Positions 46,180 through 54,461 of a DNA stretch of 64,000 bases are shown in pieces. Under the pieces are notes generated by a model. It was not told the DNA's origin. It was given only the letters and a program-made list of their open reading frames with translations, and searched no databases. Every line of letters begins with the position of its first letter. Within the stretch, counting starts at the first letter, position 1. The DNA comes from Arthrobacter sp. NicSoilC5 (GTDB taxonomy: Bacteria > Actinomycetota > Actinomycetes > Actinomycetales > Micrococcaceae). Location of the stretch: the NCBI RefSeq assembly GCF_019977395.1, contig NZ_AP024660.1, positions 2,356,001 through 2,420,000 on the forward strand. Reading direction: 5' to 3'. Made by a program: the position numbers and the translations under genes.

Positions 46180-46282
46180 CGCTCCTCCTTCTGTGGCTGG
46201 GCCTCAACGCTAACAGCCGGTGCCGGAAAAGGCTCCGGAACAGCTTGAGGTTTTCTGCCCGTCCCCCAAAAACCGCCGCCCG

Positions 46283-47896
46283 CTAGCTGCCGGGGGCCGC
46301 TGCCCGCTGCTGCCTCAGGATGTAGCGCTGGAGCTTTCCCGACGGCGTCTTGGGCAGGTCCGCAACGAAGTGGATGCGGCGCGGATAGGCATGGGCGGCG
46401 AACTGCGTCTTGACCATGGTCTGGAGTTCAACCAGCAGGGCATCACTGGCGGCGGTGCCGTCCGCCAGGACCACGTAGGCCTCCAGGACTTCACCGCGCA
46501 GTTCGTCGGGAGCGCCCACCACGGCACATTCCAGGACCGCCGGATGCGTGGCCAGGACGCTTTCCACGTCGAACGGGCCAATCCGGTATCCGGCCATGAT
46601 GATCACGTCATCATCGCGGGAGGAGAAGAAGTAGTAACCGTCCGCGTCCACCATGCCCGCGTCCCCGGTCAGGTACCACTTGCCGTCCGCGCTGAACCTT
46701 TCGGCGGTCTTCTTCGGCGCATCCTGGTAGCCCTTGAACCACATCATGGGACTTTCCGCCACGTTGACGGCGACGCGGCCCAGCTCGCCGGGCGCGGCCG
46801 GCTCGTCGGCATTGTCCTTGAGGACCGCGCAGCTCCACCCCGGCAAGGGCCGGCCCATGGAACCCGGCCTCAGTTCCGTCCTCACATCGTCATGCCAGGC
46901 GTTGATGATCATCATTCCGTGTTCGGTCTGCCCGTAGTGGTCCCGCACCGGAACGCCCAGCACCTCCCGGGCCCAGCTGATCACTTCAGGGGTCAGCGGT
47001 TCGCCGGCGGATGAAGCGCGCCGAAGCTGGAACGGCCCGGTTCCGGCGCCGGCCTTGGCCCGCATGGTGCGGTACACGGTAGGCGCGGCGGCGAAGTTGG
47101 TCACCGAGAACGCCTCCAGCACCTTGAAGCTGAGTTCCGGGGAGAACCCGGGGCGCAGCAGGATGTTCCGCCGTCCCGCCGCCATGGGACCGAGGATCCC
47201 GTAGTACAGGCCGTACGCCCAGCCGGGGTCTGCGGCATTCCAGAAGACATCCCCTTCACTGACGTCCAGGCCCAGTTCGATGTACTGGCGGAACGCTGCC
47301 AACGCCCGGACCGGCACCGGCACGCCCTTGGGGGCGCCCGTGGTGCCGGACGTAAAGATGAGGACCAGGCCGCCGTCCCCTCCCACAGCTTCGGAGGCGA
47401 TCCCCGGCCGCTGCCGGGCCAGGAGCGGCGTGAGCGCCAGGTCCGGCGCGGAGGCTTCTTCGCCGGCAACCACCACGGCGGCGCCGGTTTCCTGGATCTT
47501 CGCCCGCTGGTCGGGGTCGGTGATCACCACCTTGGCACGGGAAGCGGTAAGGCGGAGTTCGATGGCGGGCCACGCGAAGGCCGTGAACAAGGGCACATGG
47601 ACGGCCCCGCGCCGCCAAATGGCCAGGAGCATAACCGCCAGGTCTGCCGACTTTCCCATCAGGGTGGCCACCGCGTCCCCGGGGCCGACCCCCAGTTCCG
47701 CCAGGGCGGCGGCTCCCCGTTCCGACCGCTCCCGCAGCTGGCCGTAGGTAATGTCCTCCGCCGAAAAGTCAGCTGCGACCACTGTGAAGGCAACGGCATC
47801 GGGATCGTGGCTGTCACACAGGAGCTCGGCCGCGCAGGCGTCCGGCGCACCGTAGGTGGCGAGAAGGGCATCGACGGCTGGAACCGGACGGGACAT
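46283..47896 (-). CDS. Acyl-CoA synthetase (AMP-forming)
   Basis: The protein has 537 residues of the ANL superfamily. The P-loop is IFTSGTTGAPKG; the core motifs are YGQTEHGM, YLTGDAGMVDADGYYFF and RDDDVIIMAGYRIGPFDVE, and the C-terminal lysine lies in KTPSGKLQR. The layout fits the acetyl/propionyl or medium-chain acyl-CoA synthetases. AAAGGAGAATG includes the ribosome binding site. It is a stand-alone gene. Confidence 0.9.
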   Translation of the reverse strand: MSRPVPAVDALLATYGAPDACAAELLCDSHDPDAVAFTVVAADFSAEDITYGQLRERSERGAAALAELGVGPGDAVATLMGKSADLAVMLLAIWRRGAVHVPLFTAFAWPAIELRLTASRAKVVITDPDQRAKIQETGAAVVVAGEEASAPDLALTPLLARQRPGIASEAVGGDGGLVLIFTSGTTGAPKGVPVPVRALAAFRQYIELGLDVSEGDVFWNAADPGWAYGLYYGILGPMAAGRRNILLRPGFSPELSFKVLEAFSVTNFAAAPTVYRTMRAKAGAGTGPFQLRRASSAGEPLTPEVISWAREVLGVPVRDHYGQTEHGMMIINAWHDDVRTELRPGSMGRPLPGWSCAVLKDNADEPAAPGELGRVAVNVAESPMMWFKGYQDAPKKTAERFSADGKWYLTGDAGMVDADGYYFFSSRDDDVIIMAGYRIGPFDVESVLATHPAVLECAVVGAPDELRGEVLEAYVVLADGTAASDALLVELQTMVKTQFAAHAYPRRIHFVADLPKTPSGKLQRYILRQQRAAAPGS

Positions 47897-48012
47897 TCAT
47901 TCTCCTTTGAACAACAGCACCTTGAAGCACCGGCATGTGTAACACGGTGGAATCAACCTACTGCACTGAGATCGCCGTCACATGCCGCGCCCTGCTGTCA
48001 TGCGCCGACAGG

Positions 48013-48672
48013 TCACCCCTTGGCGCCGGGCGGCCGGATGATCCGCCGCTGCGTGGCGGCAGCGATGGCGGCCGTGCGGTTGTCCACGCCGAGCTTGCCG
48101 TAGATGTGCACCAGGTGGGTCTTCACGGTCGCCTCCGAAATGAAGACCTGCCTGGCAATGGCGCGGTTGGACAGGCCCGTGGCCAGCAGTTCCAGCAGCT
48201 GCACTTCCCGCGGGGTCAGCGACGTGCCGGGGTTGCTGATCCGGTTCATCAGCAGCGCGGCCGCCCGCGGTGCCAGGACCGTGCCGCCGGCGGCAGCCTG
48301 CAGCACCGCTTGCCGCAGCTGCTCCGGCGGGGCGTCCTTCAACATGTAGCCACTGGCCCCTGCCTCCACGGCGGCGAGGATGTCCGCGTCGGTGTCATAG
48401 GTGGTGAGGATGAGCACCGGCGGCGGAGCATCGAGCTTCCGGATCTCGGCCGTGGCCGTGACGCCGTCCATGTCGTCCCCCATCTGCAGGTCCATGAGGA
48501 CCACATCCGGCGCTTCACCCAGGGCGGTCAACCGGGCCAGTTCCTTCAGCGCTGCCCTGCCGTCAGGGGCCTCCGCGGCGATCGAAATGCCTTCAAAGCC
48601 GGTGAGCATGGCACGCAGCCCGGCGCGGACCACAGGGTGGTCGTCCACCAGCAATACCCGTATGTCGCTCAC
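48013..48672 (-). CDS. NarL/LuxR-family response regulator
   Basis: The protein has 219 residues. The receiver domain has D10, D11 and phosphoacceptor D61 (VVLMDLQMG). The LuxR helix-turn-helix is LTPREVQLLELLATGLSNRA to TVKTHLVHIYGKLGV. It overlaps the kinase gene by 4 bp, so the two form one operon. It probably binds the TCAACC sites between the kinase and the divergent ABC genes. Confidence 0.93.
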   Translation of the reverse strand: MSDIRVLLVDDHPVVRAGLRAMLTGFEGISIAAEAPDGRAALKELARLTALGEAPDVVLMDLQMGDDMDGVTATAEIRKLDAPPPVLILTTYDTDADILAAVEAGASGYMLKDAPPEQLRQAVLQAAAGGTVLAPRAAALLMNRISNPGTSLTPREVQLLELLATGLSNRAIARQVFISEATVKTHLVHIYGKLGVDNRTAAIAAATQRRIIRPPGAKG

Positions 48673-49979
48673 GGTTCCTCCACCGGGAGCCTGATGGCCA
48701 CCACTGTGCCCTCGCCCGGCGCCGACTCCACCGCCAGCGTGCCGTTCAAGGGGGCGACCCGTTCCCGCAGCGAGCGCAGCCCAAAGCCGCTGCCGTCCGC
48801 TGCGCCCGCGGCACTTTCCCGATCTGGCGGGTCAAAGCCCGTGCCGTCGTCGTACACGTCCATGGTCACTTCACTGCCCAGGAAGGCAAGGCTGACGACG
48901 GCGGTGCTTGCCCGGGCGTGTTCGCGGACGTTCGCAAGGCTCGCCTGCGCCGCCCGCAGCAGGGCAATGCGGACAGGCTGGGGCAGGTCCTGTGGCTCCC
49001 CGTCCACCTCCAGGCGGCAGTGCAGGGGCGCCCCCGCGGCCTCGGCGTCTGTCCAGGTCCTCTCGCACAGCCGTCCCAGGGCCTCCACCAAGGTGATGCC
49101 CTCCAGCTGGGGTGAGGACAGGCCGCGGACAAAACTGCGGGCCTCGGCCAGATTATCCGCCGCGGTCTGCTGCACCAGCGCCAGCCGCCCTGAAGCCGTG
49201 GCGAGATCACCGTCGGCGAGGGACTGCCCTGCGGCCCGGCCCAGCAGCACGATGCTGGACAGGCCTTGCGCCAGCGTGTCGTGGATTTCCCGGGCCAGCC
49301 GCTCCCGCTCGGCCAGTACGCCCGCCTGGTGCTGGGACCGGGCCAGCTCCTCCCGTGTCCGCCGCAGCTCGTCCGCCGCGCGCCGTTGGTTTTCCGCCTC
49401 GCGGTACAGGGCTGCGTAGGCCAGGCCGGTGATGACGGAAAAGATCGCGCCCAGGACAGGCCCGACGACGGCCGCAGCGTGCGGGACAGGAGCGCCGCTG
49501 GCAGCCCATTGGGAAGCGATGACCGCCACCGTCATCAGCGCGATGGTCAGGAGCGCGGCGCGCCGTGGCAGCAAATGAAGGTGCAGGAAAAAGATGGGGA
49601 ACGCCAGCCAGGCGAAATCGGCGCTGCCGGCCAGCAGGAAAACCCACAGGGCCGTGACCAGGCCCAGCCAGAGCAAACCGTAGCGGCGGGGATCCACAAC
49701 GGTCCGGCCCTCGGCATGGCGCTTTTCCAGGACTGTGCCGGCCAGGTAGACAGCAGCGAGGACCACAGCGGCGCTGGCCCACACCCAGCGCAGGGCACCT
49801 CCCGCCATCAGCATCCGGACCAGGCCGACGGCCAGCAGCAGCGCGAACCCGGTGTGCAGCGTGACCCGCAGGACTCGGAGGATAGCTGCGGATGATGCGT
49901 TTTCCAGGGCATTCAGCGGCCCCCGCCCGGAAACACCTGCGGCCTTCTCCGGTGGTGTTGGCAAGGGAGTGGCAGGCAT
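48669..49979 (-). CDS. NarL-type sensor histidine kinase
   Basis: The protein has 436 residues. Five or six transmembrane helices (about 37-190) are followed by a short coiled coil, a HisKA_3 helix with H233 (REIHDTLAQGLSS) and an ATPase domain (DDGTGFD, GFGLRSLRERV). With no large external domain, it resembles intramembrane-sensing kinases that detect membrane or envelope stress and control ABC exporters of the BceAB kind. The divergent ABC permease and ATPase support this. Confidence 0.9.
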   Translation of the reverse strand: MPATPLPTPPEKAAGVSGRGPLNALENASSAAILRVLRVTLHTGFALLLAVGLVRMLMAGGALRWVWASAAVVLAAVYLAGTVLEKRHAEGRTVVDPRRYGLLWLGLVTALWVFLLAGSADFAWLAFPIFFLHLHLLPRRAALLTIALMTVAVIASQWAASGAPVPHAAAVVGPVLGAIFSVITGLAYAALYREAENQRRAADELRRTREELARSQHQAGVLAERERLAREIHDTLAQGLSSIVLLGRAAGQSLADGDLATASGRLALVQQTAADNLAEARSFVRGLSSPQLEGITLVEALGRLCERTWTDAEAAGAPLHCRLEVDGEPQDLPQPVRIALLRAAQASLANVREHARASTAVVSLAFLGSEVTMDVYDDGTGFDPPDRESAAGAADGSGFGLRSLRERVAPLNGTLAVESAPGEGTVVAIRLPVEEP

Positions 49980-50014
49980 TTCATCAGCTTATGCCGGGGA
50001 CTGCGGGGAGCGGA

Positions 50015-50066
50015 TCAACCGAAAGGTTGACTCCGGGCTCAACCGTTCCATGCCCGCGGATCAACC
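50015..50066. promoter_or_regulatory. Four TCAACC half-sites between kinase and ABC genes
   Basis: TCAACC occurs at 50015-50020, 50039-50044 and 50061-50066, and its inverse GGTTGA at 50025-50030. The first pair makes a perfect palindrome TCAACC-GAAA-GGTTGA. They are clustered in the 167-bp divergent region and are the likely binding sites of the response regulator. Confidence 0.65.
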
Positions 50067-50146
50067 ATCCCCGCGATGTCCGTGGAGGCTCCGGCCGGGA
50101 TGGTGGAACTACAGAACAATTCACCCCTGCTGAGAGAAGAAACAAC

Positions 50147-51250
50147 GTGTTCCTGGCAATCCGCGATATCCGCTTCGCCAAAGGCCGGTTCGCCATGATG
50201 GGCGGCGTCGTAGCCCTGATCACCCTGCTGCTGGTCATGCTGTCCGGCCTGACCGCGGGCCTTGCCGAGCAATCCACGTCCGCCATCGCCAGGCTCGGGG
50301 CAGCTGCGGCCAGCCCTGTGGACACCATCGTCTTCGGCGCCCCCGGCACCGGTTCCCCCAAGGCGTCCTTCACCGAAAGCGCCGTGACCGCCGCCCAGGT
50401 GGACAGCTGGAAGGACCGGCCCGGGGTCCGGTCCGCCGAACCGCTGGGCATCATCCAGACCCGGGCGCAGACGGCGGAGGGTTCGGGGACAGCGAATGTT
50501 GCCCTGTTCGGCGTCGCGCAGGGCAGTCCGCTGCCACCCGCGGAGGTCTCCACCGGCACGGCCGTGGTGGGCTCCTCGGTGGCGGAGGCCCTGTCGGTGG
50601 GCCAGGGCGGCAAGCTGTCTTTGGGCGGCGTGGAACTTTCGGTCGCGGCCGTGGTGCCGGACCAGTGGTACGCGCACACCAGCGTGGTGTGGACCGCGCT
50701 GCCCGCGTGGGCCAAGGCGGCACACGTGTCCGACGGCGGACAGCTGGCCACGGTCGTCGCCGTCACCTATGCGAACGGGGCCACAGTGGATGAGGCGGCG
50801 GCGAACGCTGCAGCCCACACCGTCAGCGCGTCGCGCACCGGATCCTTCCAGGCCCTGGGCTCCTTCAAAAGCGAAAACGGGTCGCTGGCCCTGATGCAGG
50901 CGTTCCTGTACGGAATTTCGGCACTGGTGATCGTGGCCTTCCTGAGCGTCTGGACCATCCAGCGCACCAGGGACATCGCCGTCCTCAAAGCCATGGGCGC
51001 GCCCAGCACCTACATCCTGCGCGACGCCATGACCCAGGCCGCCATTGTGCTGCTGGCGGGCGCCGGAGCGGGCGGGGCCGTGGGTGTTGCCGCCGGAGCG
51101 TTCGCGGCCCAGGCCGCCCCCTTCCAGCTGAGCCTGGGCACCACGGTGATTCCCGTCGTCGGGATCGTTGCCCTGGGCCTGGCCGGTGCCGCGCTGGCTG
51201 TCCGCCGCGTCACCAAAGTCGATGCGCTCCTCGCGCTCGGCGGCAACTAA
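50147..51250 (+). CDS. ABC transporter permease (FtsX/MacB type)
   Basis: The protein has 367 residues: one N-terminal helix (about 15-40), a large extracytoplasmic domain (about 45-240) and three C-terminal helices with ALVIVAFLSVWTIQRTRDIAVLKAMGAP, the FtsX signature. The GTG at 50147 has GAGAGAAGAA upstream. It forms an operon with the ATPase gene 31 bp downstream. Such pairs export peptides or lipids, or act as mechanotransmitters. Confidence 0.9.
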   Translation: MFLAIRDIRFAKGRFAMMGGVVALITLLLVMLSGLTAGLAEQSTSAIARLGAAAASPVDTIVFGAPGTGSPKASFTESAVTAAQVDSWKDRPGVRSAEPLGIIQTRAQTAEGSGTANVALFGVAQGSPLPPAEVSTGTAVVGSSVAEALSVGQGGKLSLGGVELSVAAVVPDQWYAHTSVVWTALPAWAKAAHVSDGGQLATVVAVTYANGATVDEAAANAAAHTVSASRTGSFQALGSFKSENGSLALMQAFLYGISALVIVAFLSVWTIQRTRDIAVLKAMGAPSTYILRDAMTQAAIVLLAGAGAGGAVGVAAGAFAAQAAPFQLSLGTTVIPVVGIVALGLAGAALAVRRVTKVDALLALGGN

Positions 51251-51281
51251 CCCCTCTTCCCTCCCCCGAAAGGAACCCACC

Positions 51282-51995
51282 ATGGCCACAACCGCTCCCT
51301 TGAGCCTGGTCAACGTCACCCTCGAATACCCGGACGGCGGCGGGACCACCACCGCCCTGGACCAGGTCAGCCTCACCGCAAGCGCGGGCCAGCTGGTCTC
51401 CCTCGTGGGCCCCTCAGGATCCGGCAAATCCAGCCTCCTGGCCACCGCCGCCACCCTGGTCCGGCCGACCCGCGGGCAGGTCCTCATTGATGGCACCGAT
51501 ACGGCGGGCCTCAAGGACAAGGAGCTCACCGCGCTGCGGCGCGAAAAAGTGGGCATCATCTTCCAGCAGCCCAACCTGCTGCCGTCACTCACCGCCGTCG
51601 AACAGCTCGTCATCAGCGCCCACCTGCGGGGAAAAACCGCCAAAGCAGCCCGTGCGAGGGCAGCGGGGCTGCTGGACGTGGTGGGTCTTTCCGCGAGCGC
51701 GGACAAGCTGCCTCACCAGCTCTCCGGCGGCCAGCGCCAGCGCGTGAACATCGCCCGGGCGCTCATGGGAAGTCCCAAGGTACTGCTGGTGGATGAGCCG
51801 ACGGCGGCGCTGGACCACGAACGGAGCGCGGCCATCGTGGGACTGCTGCGGCAAGTGGCCACCGAGTTTGGCGTGGCCACGGTAATGGTCACGCATGACA
51901 CCGAGTTCGTGCCCCTGACGGACGCGGTGGCCACCATGCGGGACGGCAGGCTCACGGCGCCCGTCAGTGCCCTCAGCCCAAGTGGTGCACCGTAA
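51282..51995 (+). CDS. ABC transporter ATP-binding protein (LolD/MacB type)
   Basis: The protein has 237 residues: Walker A GPSGSGKSS, signature LSGGQRQRVNIARAL, Walker B LLVDEPTAALD and switch H in VMVTHDTEF. It energises the FtsX-type permease. AAAGGAACC precedes the ATG. The 3' end overlaps the convergent ZIP gene by 23 bp. Confidence 0.93.
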   Translation: MATTAPLSLVNVTLEYPDGGGTTTALDQVSLTASAGQLVSLVGPSGSGKSSLLATAATLVRPTRGQVLIDGTDTAGLKDKELTALRREKVGIIFQQPNLLPSLTAVEQLVISAHLRGKTAKAARARAAGLLDVVGLSASADKLPHQLSGGQRQRVNIARALMGSPKVLLVDEPTAALDHERSAAIVGLLRQVATEFGVATVMVTHDTEFVPLTDAVATMRDGRLTAPVSALSPSGAP

Positions 51996-52725
51996 ACGCT
52001 GTCAGGAACCCCACGGATGCTGTCAGCCCGGTGAGGTTGTGATGCTCCTCAAAGGCCTCCGGGATCATGGTGTCCGCCAGCATGGCCAGGATGCCGCCGG
52101 CCGCCACGGACGTAATGAACGCGACCAGCTCGTCCGGCGCATCCTCCAGCGCCACATACCCCAGCAGCGCGGCCACCCCGCTCAGGATCGCGATGCCGCC
52201 CCACAGTCCGAACACGTACCCCCTGCTCCGGCCGGCCTTCTTCATGCCGGCTGTCCCGGAAAGCCCTTCGGGCACGTTGGAGATGAAAACGGCGGCCAGC
52301 ATGGCAGGACTCACCGCTCCCCCGGCCAGCAGGCCGACGCCAAGGACCACGGATTCCGGGACGCCGTCCAGCAGCGCTCCGACGGCGATTGCCGTGCCGC
52401 TGCCGGGATCATCTTTTTCGGACGGCTGCTGGTCTCCGGACCGCTTGCGGTGCTTGGCGCCGGCCTTGGCCAGGAGCATATTGGCGCCGACGTACACCAC
52501 CGCACCGGCCAGGAACCCTGCAACGGTGGGCCACAGGCCGCCACCCTTGACGGCTTCGTCCACCAGCTCAAAGGCCAGGGCAGAGATCAGTACGCCCGCG
52601 CCGAACGACATGATGGTGGACACCACCTTGGAGGGTATGGACCACCGCCAGGACACGGCTGCTCCCAGGACCAGCGCGGCACCGGCACCGGTGCCCCATA
52701 CAAGTGACATCAACCAAGTAGGCAT
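51973..52725 (-). CDS. ZIP-family metal transporter
   Basis: The protein has 250 residues and about eight helices. Helices IV and V carry the metal-binding blocks GALLDGVPESVVLG and FISNVPEGLSG, typical of the ZIP/GufA branch that imports zinc or other divalent metals. A charged loop (KHRKRSGDQQPSEKDD) lies between helices III and IV. The start at 52725 begins the first helix. It is divergent from the HATPase gene. Confidence 0.88.
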   Translation of the reverse strand: MPTWLMSLVWGTGAGAALVLGAAVSWRWSIPSKVVSTIMSFGAGVLISALAFELVDEAVKGGGLWPTVAGFLAGAVVYVGANMLLAKAGAKHRKRSGDQQPSEKDDPGSGTAIAVGALLDGVPESVVLGVGLLAGGAVSPAMLAAVFISNVPEGLSGTAGMKKAGRSRGYVFGLWGGIAILSGVAALLGYVALEDAPDELVAFITSVAAGGILAMLADTMIPEAFEEHHNLTGLTASVGFLTAFTVHHLG

Positions 52726-52925
52726 ACGTGTCCCGTCCCCAGCTGCGCAGAACTGAAACAGAGGGCCGTCCCGGGAGGCTCGCTGGGCGGCCAGCCGGCC
52801 GTACCCGGTCCGTGGGGCGCCGCGCGCAGAATTGATGGGATCTTGAGCCAAACCTTACGATCCCCATACCTTGCGGGTCCACGCTGGAGAGATCAGACCA
52901 ACCAGCTTGTGGGGAGCAGGAAGTC

Positions 52926-53402
52926 ATGGGAAGCAGAACAGCGTTGGACAGCGACGTCACAACCGTGGGCGGTGTGCTGACAGACCGGCAGCCGCTGGAT
53001 TTCCACACGTTGGGCCTCGCCGGCTGCATCGACCGGCTCACGGCGCCCTTGCGGCAGCGCGGGACCGTGGTCCACTGGGATACTCCACACTGGGGCATCG
53101 AGATCCCGGCGGACTCCGCGTCCCTCCTGTACCAGTCCGCCCGCGAGGCACTCAGCAACGCCTTCAAGTACTCCGCTGCGCACACGCTCACCATCCAGCT
53201 GGCAGCCGTTGACCACGGCATCCGCCTGGTGGTGGCCGACGACGGCACAGGCTTTGACAGCGACCTCGCCACGTGCGGGCGGCACCACGGCTATGGCCTG
53301 CGGCTCATGGCTGTCGCCGTGCAGGAAGCGGGCGGGGCCGTTGATATCAACGCCACCCCGGGGATGGGCACCAGCGTGACCGTGACGCTTCCGCTGGACT
53401 GA
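52926..53402 (+). CDS. Stand-alone histidine-kinase-like ATPase domain protein
   Basis: The protein has 158 residues and only the C-terminal part of a NarL-type kinase: the N-box SAREALSNAFKYS, G1 VVADDGTGFD and G2 GYGLRLMAVAV. There is no phosphoacceptor histidine domain and no sensor. It could be a remnant of a kinase, an anti-sigma-factor-like regulator, or a partner in trans. AGCAGGAAGTC precedes the ATG, and the frame is intact, so it is not an obvious pseudogene. Confidence 0.8.
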   Translation: MGSRTALDSDVTTVGGVLTDRQPLDFHTLGLAGCIDRLTAPLRQRGTVVHWDTPHWGIEIPADSASLLYQSAREALSNAFKYSAAHTLTIQLAAVDHGIRLVVADDGTGFDSDLATCGRHHGYGLRLMAVAVQEAGGAVDINATPGMGTSVTVTLPLD

Positions 53403-53448
53403 CCCGCACGCCCGGATCGCAGGCGCCAAACCCGCCTGCCCATAAACT

Positions 53449-53483
53449 CGGATGCCCGCCGTTGCTGGGACGGAGGGCATCCG
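53449..53483. terminator. Hairpin between convergent genes
   Basis: CGGATGCCC (53449-53457) pairs with GGGCATCCG (53475-53483), between the HATPase and FMN reductase genes. No T-run. Confidence 0.5.
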
Positions 53484-53532
53484 TATGCGTGGTGGAACCG
53501 CCTGATGGAAAACTGCCTGGTGGAGAACCGAA

Positions 53533-54144
53533 CTACCGGGAAAGCTTGGCGGCGTCCGGTTCCAGGTCACCGATGTGGCCCGGGGCGTTCGCAGCCAGGA
53601 CCCTCGCCACGAAGGCTGCATACTCGTCCATGTAGTGCCCCAGGAACTTGGCGGTGGACGCATCCTTGACCTCGCCGTCGTCCCCAAAGGCTTCTGCCTT
53701 GTAGGTGATGTACGCCTCCGGCGCATTCAGCTGCGGCGCGTCGAGGAAGCTCAGGACGCTGCGCATGGAGGACTGCATCACCGCCGTGCCGATGCTGCCC
53801 GGCGAGGCGCCAATGATGCCGGTGGGCTTGCGGGCAAAAGAGTTGGTTCCCCACGGGCGGGAACCCCAGTCGATGGCGTTTTTTAGGGCGCCGGGGATGG
53901 AGCGGTTGTATTCGGGCGAGACGAACAGGATCCCGTCGGCGGCCTCGATGGCTTCCTTGAGGGCACGGCCCTCGGGCGGGAAGTCGGCGTCATAGTCGTA
54001 GCTGTACAGCGGGAGGTCCTTGATGGGGATCTCGGTGAATTCCAATTCCTCCGGAGCGAGCTTGATCAAGGCCTTGGCCAGGACCCTGTTGATGGAGCCG
54101 CTTGCCAGGCTGCCCACGAAATATCCGATCTTGTACGTTGCCAT
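53533..54144 (-). CDS. NADPH-dependent FMN reductase
   Basis: The protein has 203 residues of the flavodoxin-like fold. VGSLASGSINRVLAKAL binds the FMN phosphate, and VSPEYNRSIPGALKNAIDW is the family signature. It supplies reduced flavin or reduces quinones and azo compounds. AAAGGA precedes the ATG at 54144; the longer frame upstream is a shadow. Confidence 0.92.
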   Translation of the reverse strand: MATYKIGYFVGSLASGSINRVLAKALIKLAPEELEFTEIPIKDLPLYSYDYDADFPPEGRALKEAIEAADGILFVSPEYNRSIPGALKNAIDWGSRPWGTNSFARKPTGIIGASPGSIGTAVMQSSMRSVLSFLDAPQLNAPEAYITYKAEAFGDDGEVKDASTAKFLGHYMDEYAAFVARVLAANAPGHIGDLEPDAAKLSR

Positions 54145-54461
54145 GAGGGATCCTTTCCAACAGCCGGTCCGCGCCGGCTGGCTGAGTGTGGCTGGAAATG
54201 GTGCCGTCCCCGGCACGGGCCGGAAGCGGCGGTTGGTGCCCAGTGCCTCATCAGTCCAGCACACCAGGGCGGCTGCGGCCAGAGGGTGAACGGTCCCGGC
54301 CTCCGGCGGAGCGGAAACGCCCATGGCATTGCGGCCGTCCCGCCTAGCAATAACCCCTTGCATGCACGCCCCCCGGTCTACTACGTTGTAGTCCAATCAA
54401 GAAAGCGCTTTCCCATCTGGGTTGGGTCTTCTGCGCGCAGCAACAAGTGGAATTGGATGAC
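54145..54461. promoter_or_regulatory. Divergent region before the YetA-like gene
   Basis: No gene in this 317-bp stretch. Close to the YetA-like gene lie ACTAC-GTT-GTAGT (54380-54392) and the operator at 54401-54412. The left part shows nothing notable. Confidence 0.5.
54401..54412. promoter_or_regulatory. LacI-type operator GAAAGCGCTTTC, copy 1
   Basis: A perfect 12-bp palindrome with a CG centre, as in LacI/GalR sites, 50 bp before the YetA-like gene. The identical sequence lies upstream of the PL11 lyase gene at 61355-61366. Confidence 0.75.

Noticed and set aside
50039..51706. 555-codon minus-strand frame over the ABC permease and ATPase genes
   Set aside because: It runs opposite two well-supported genes and shows no domain.
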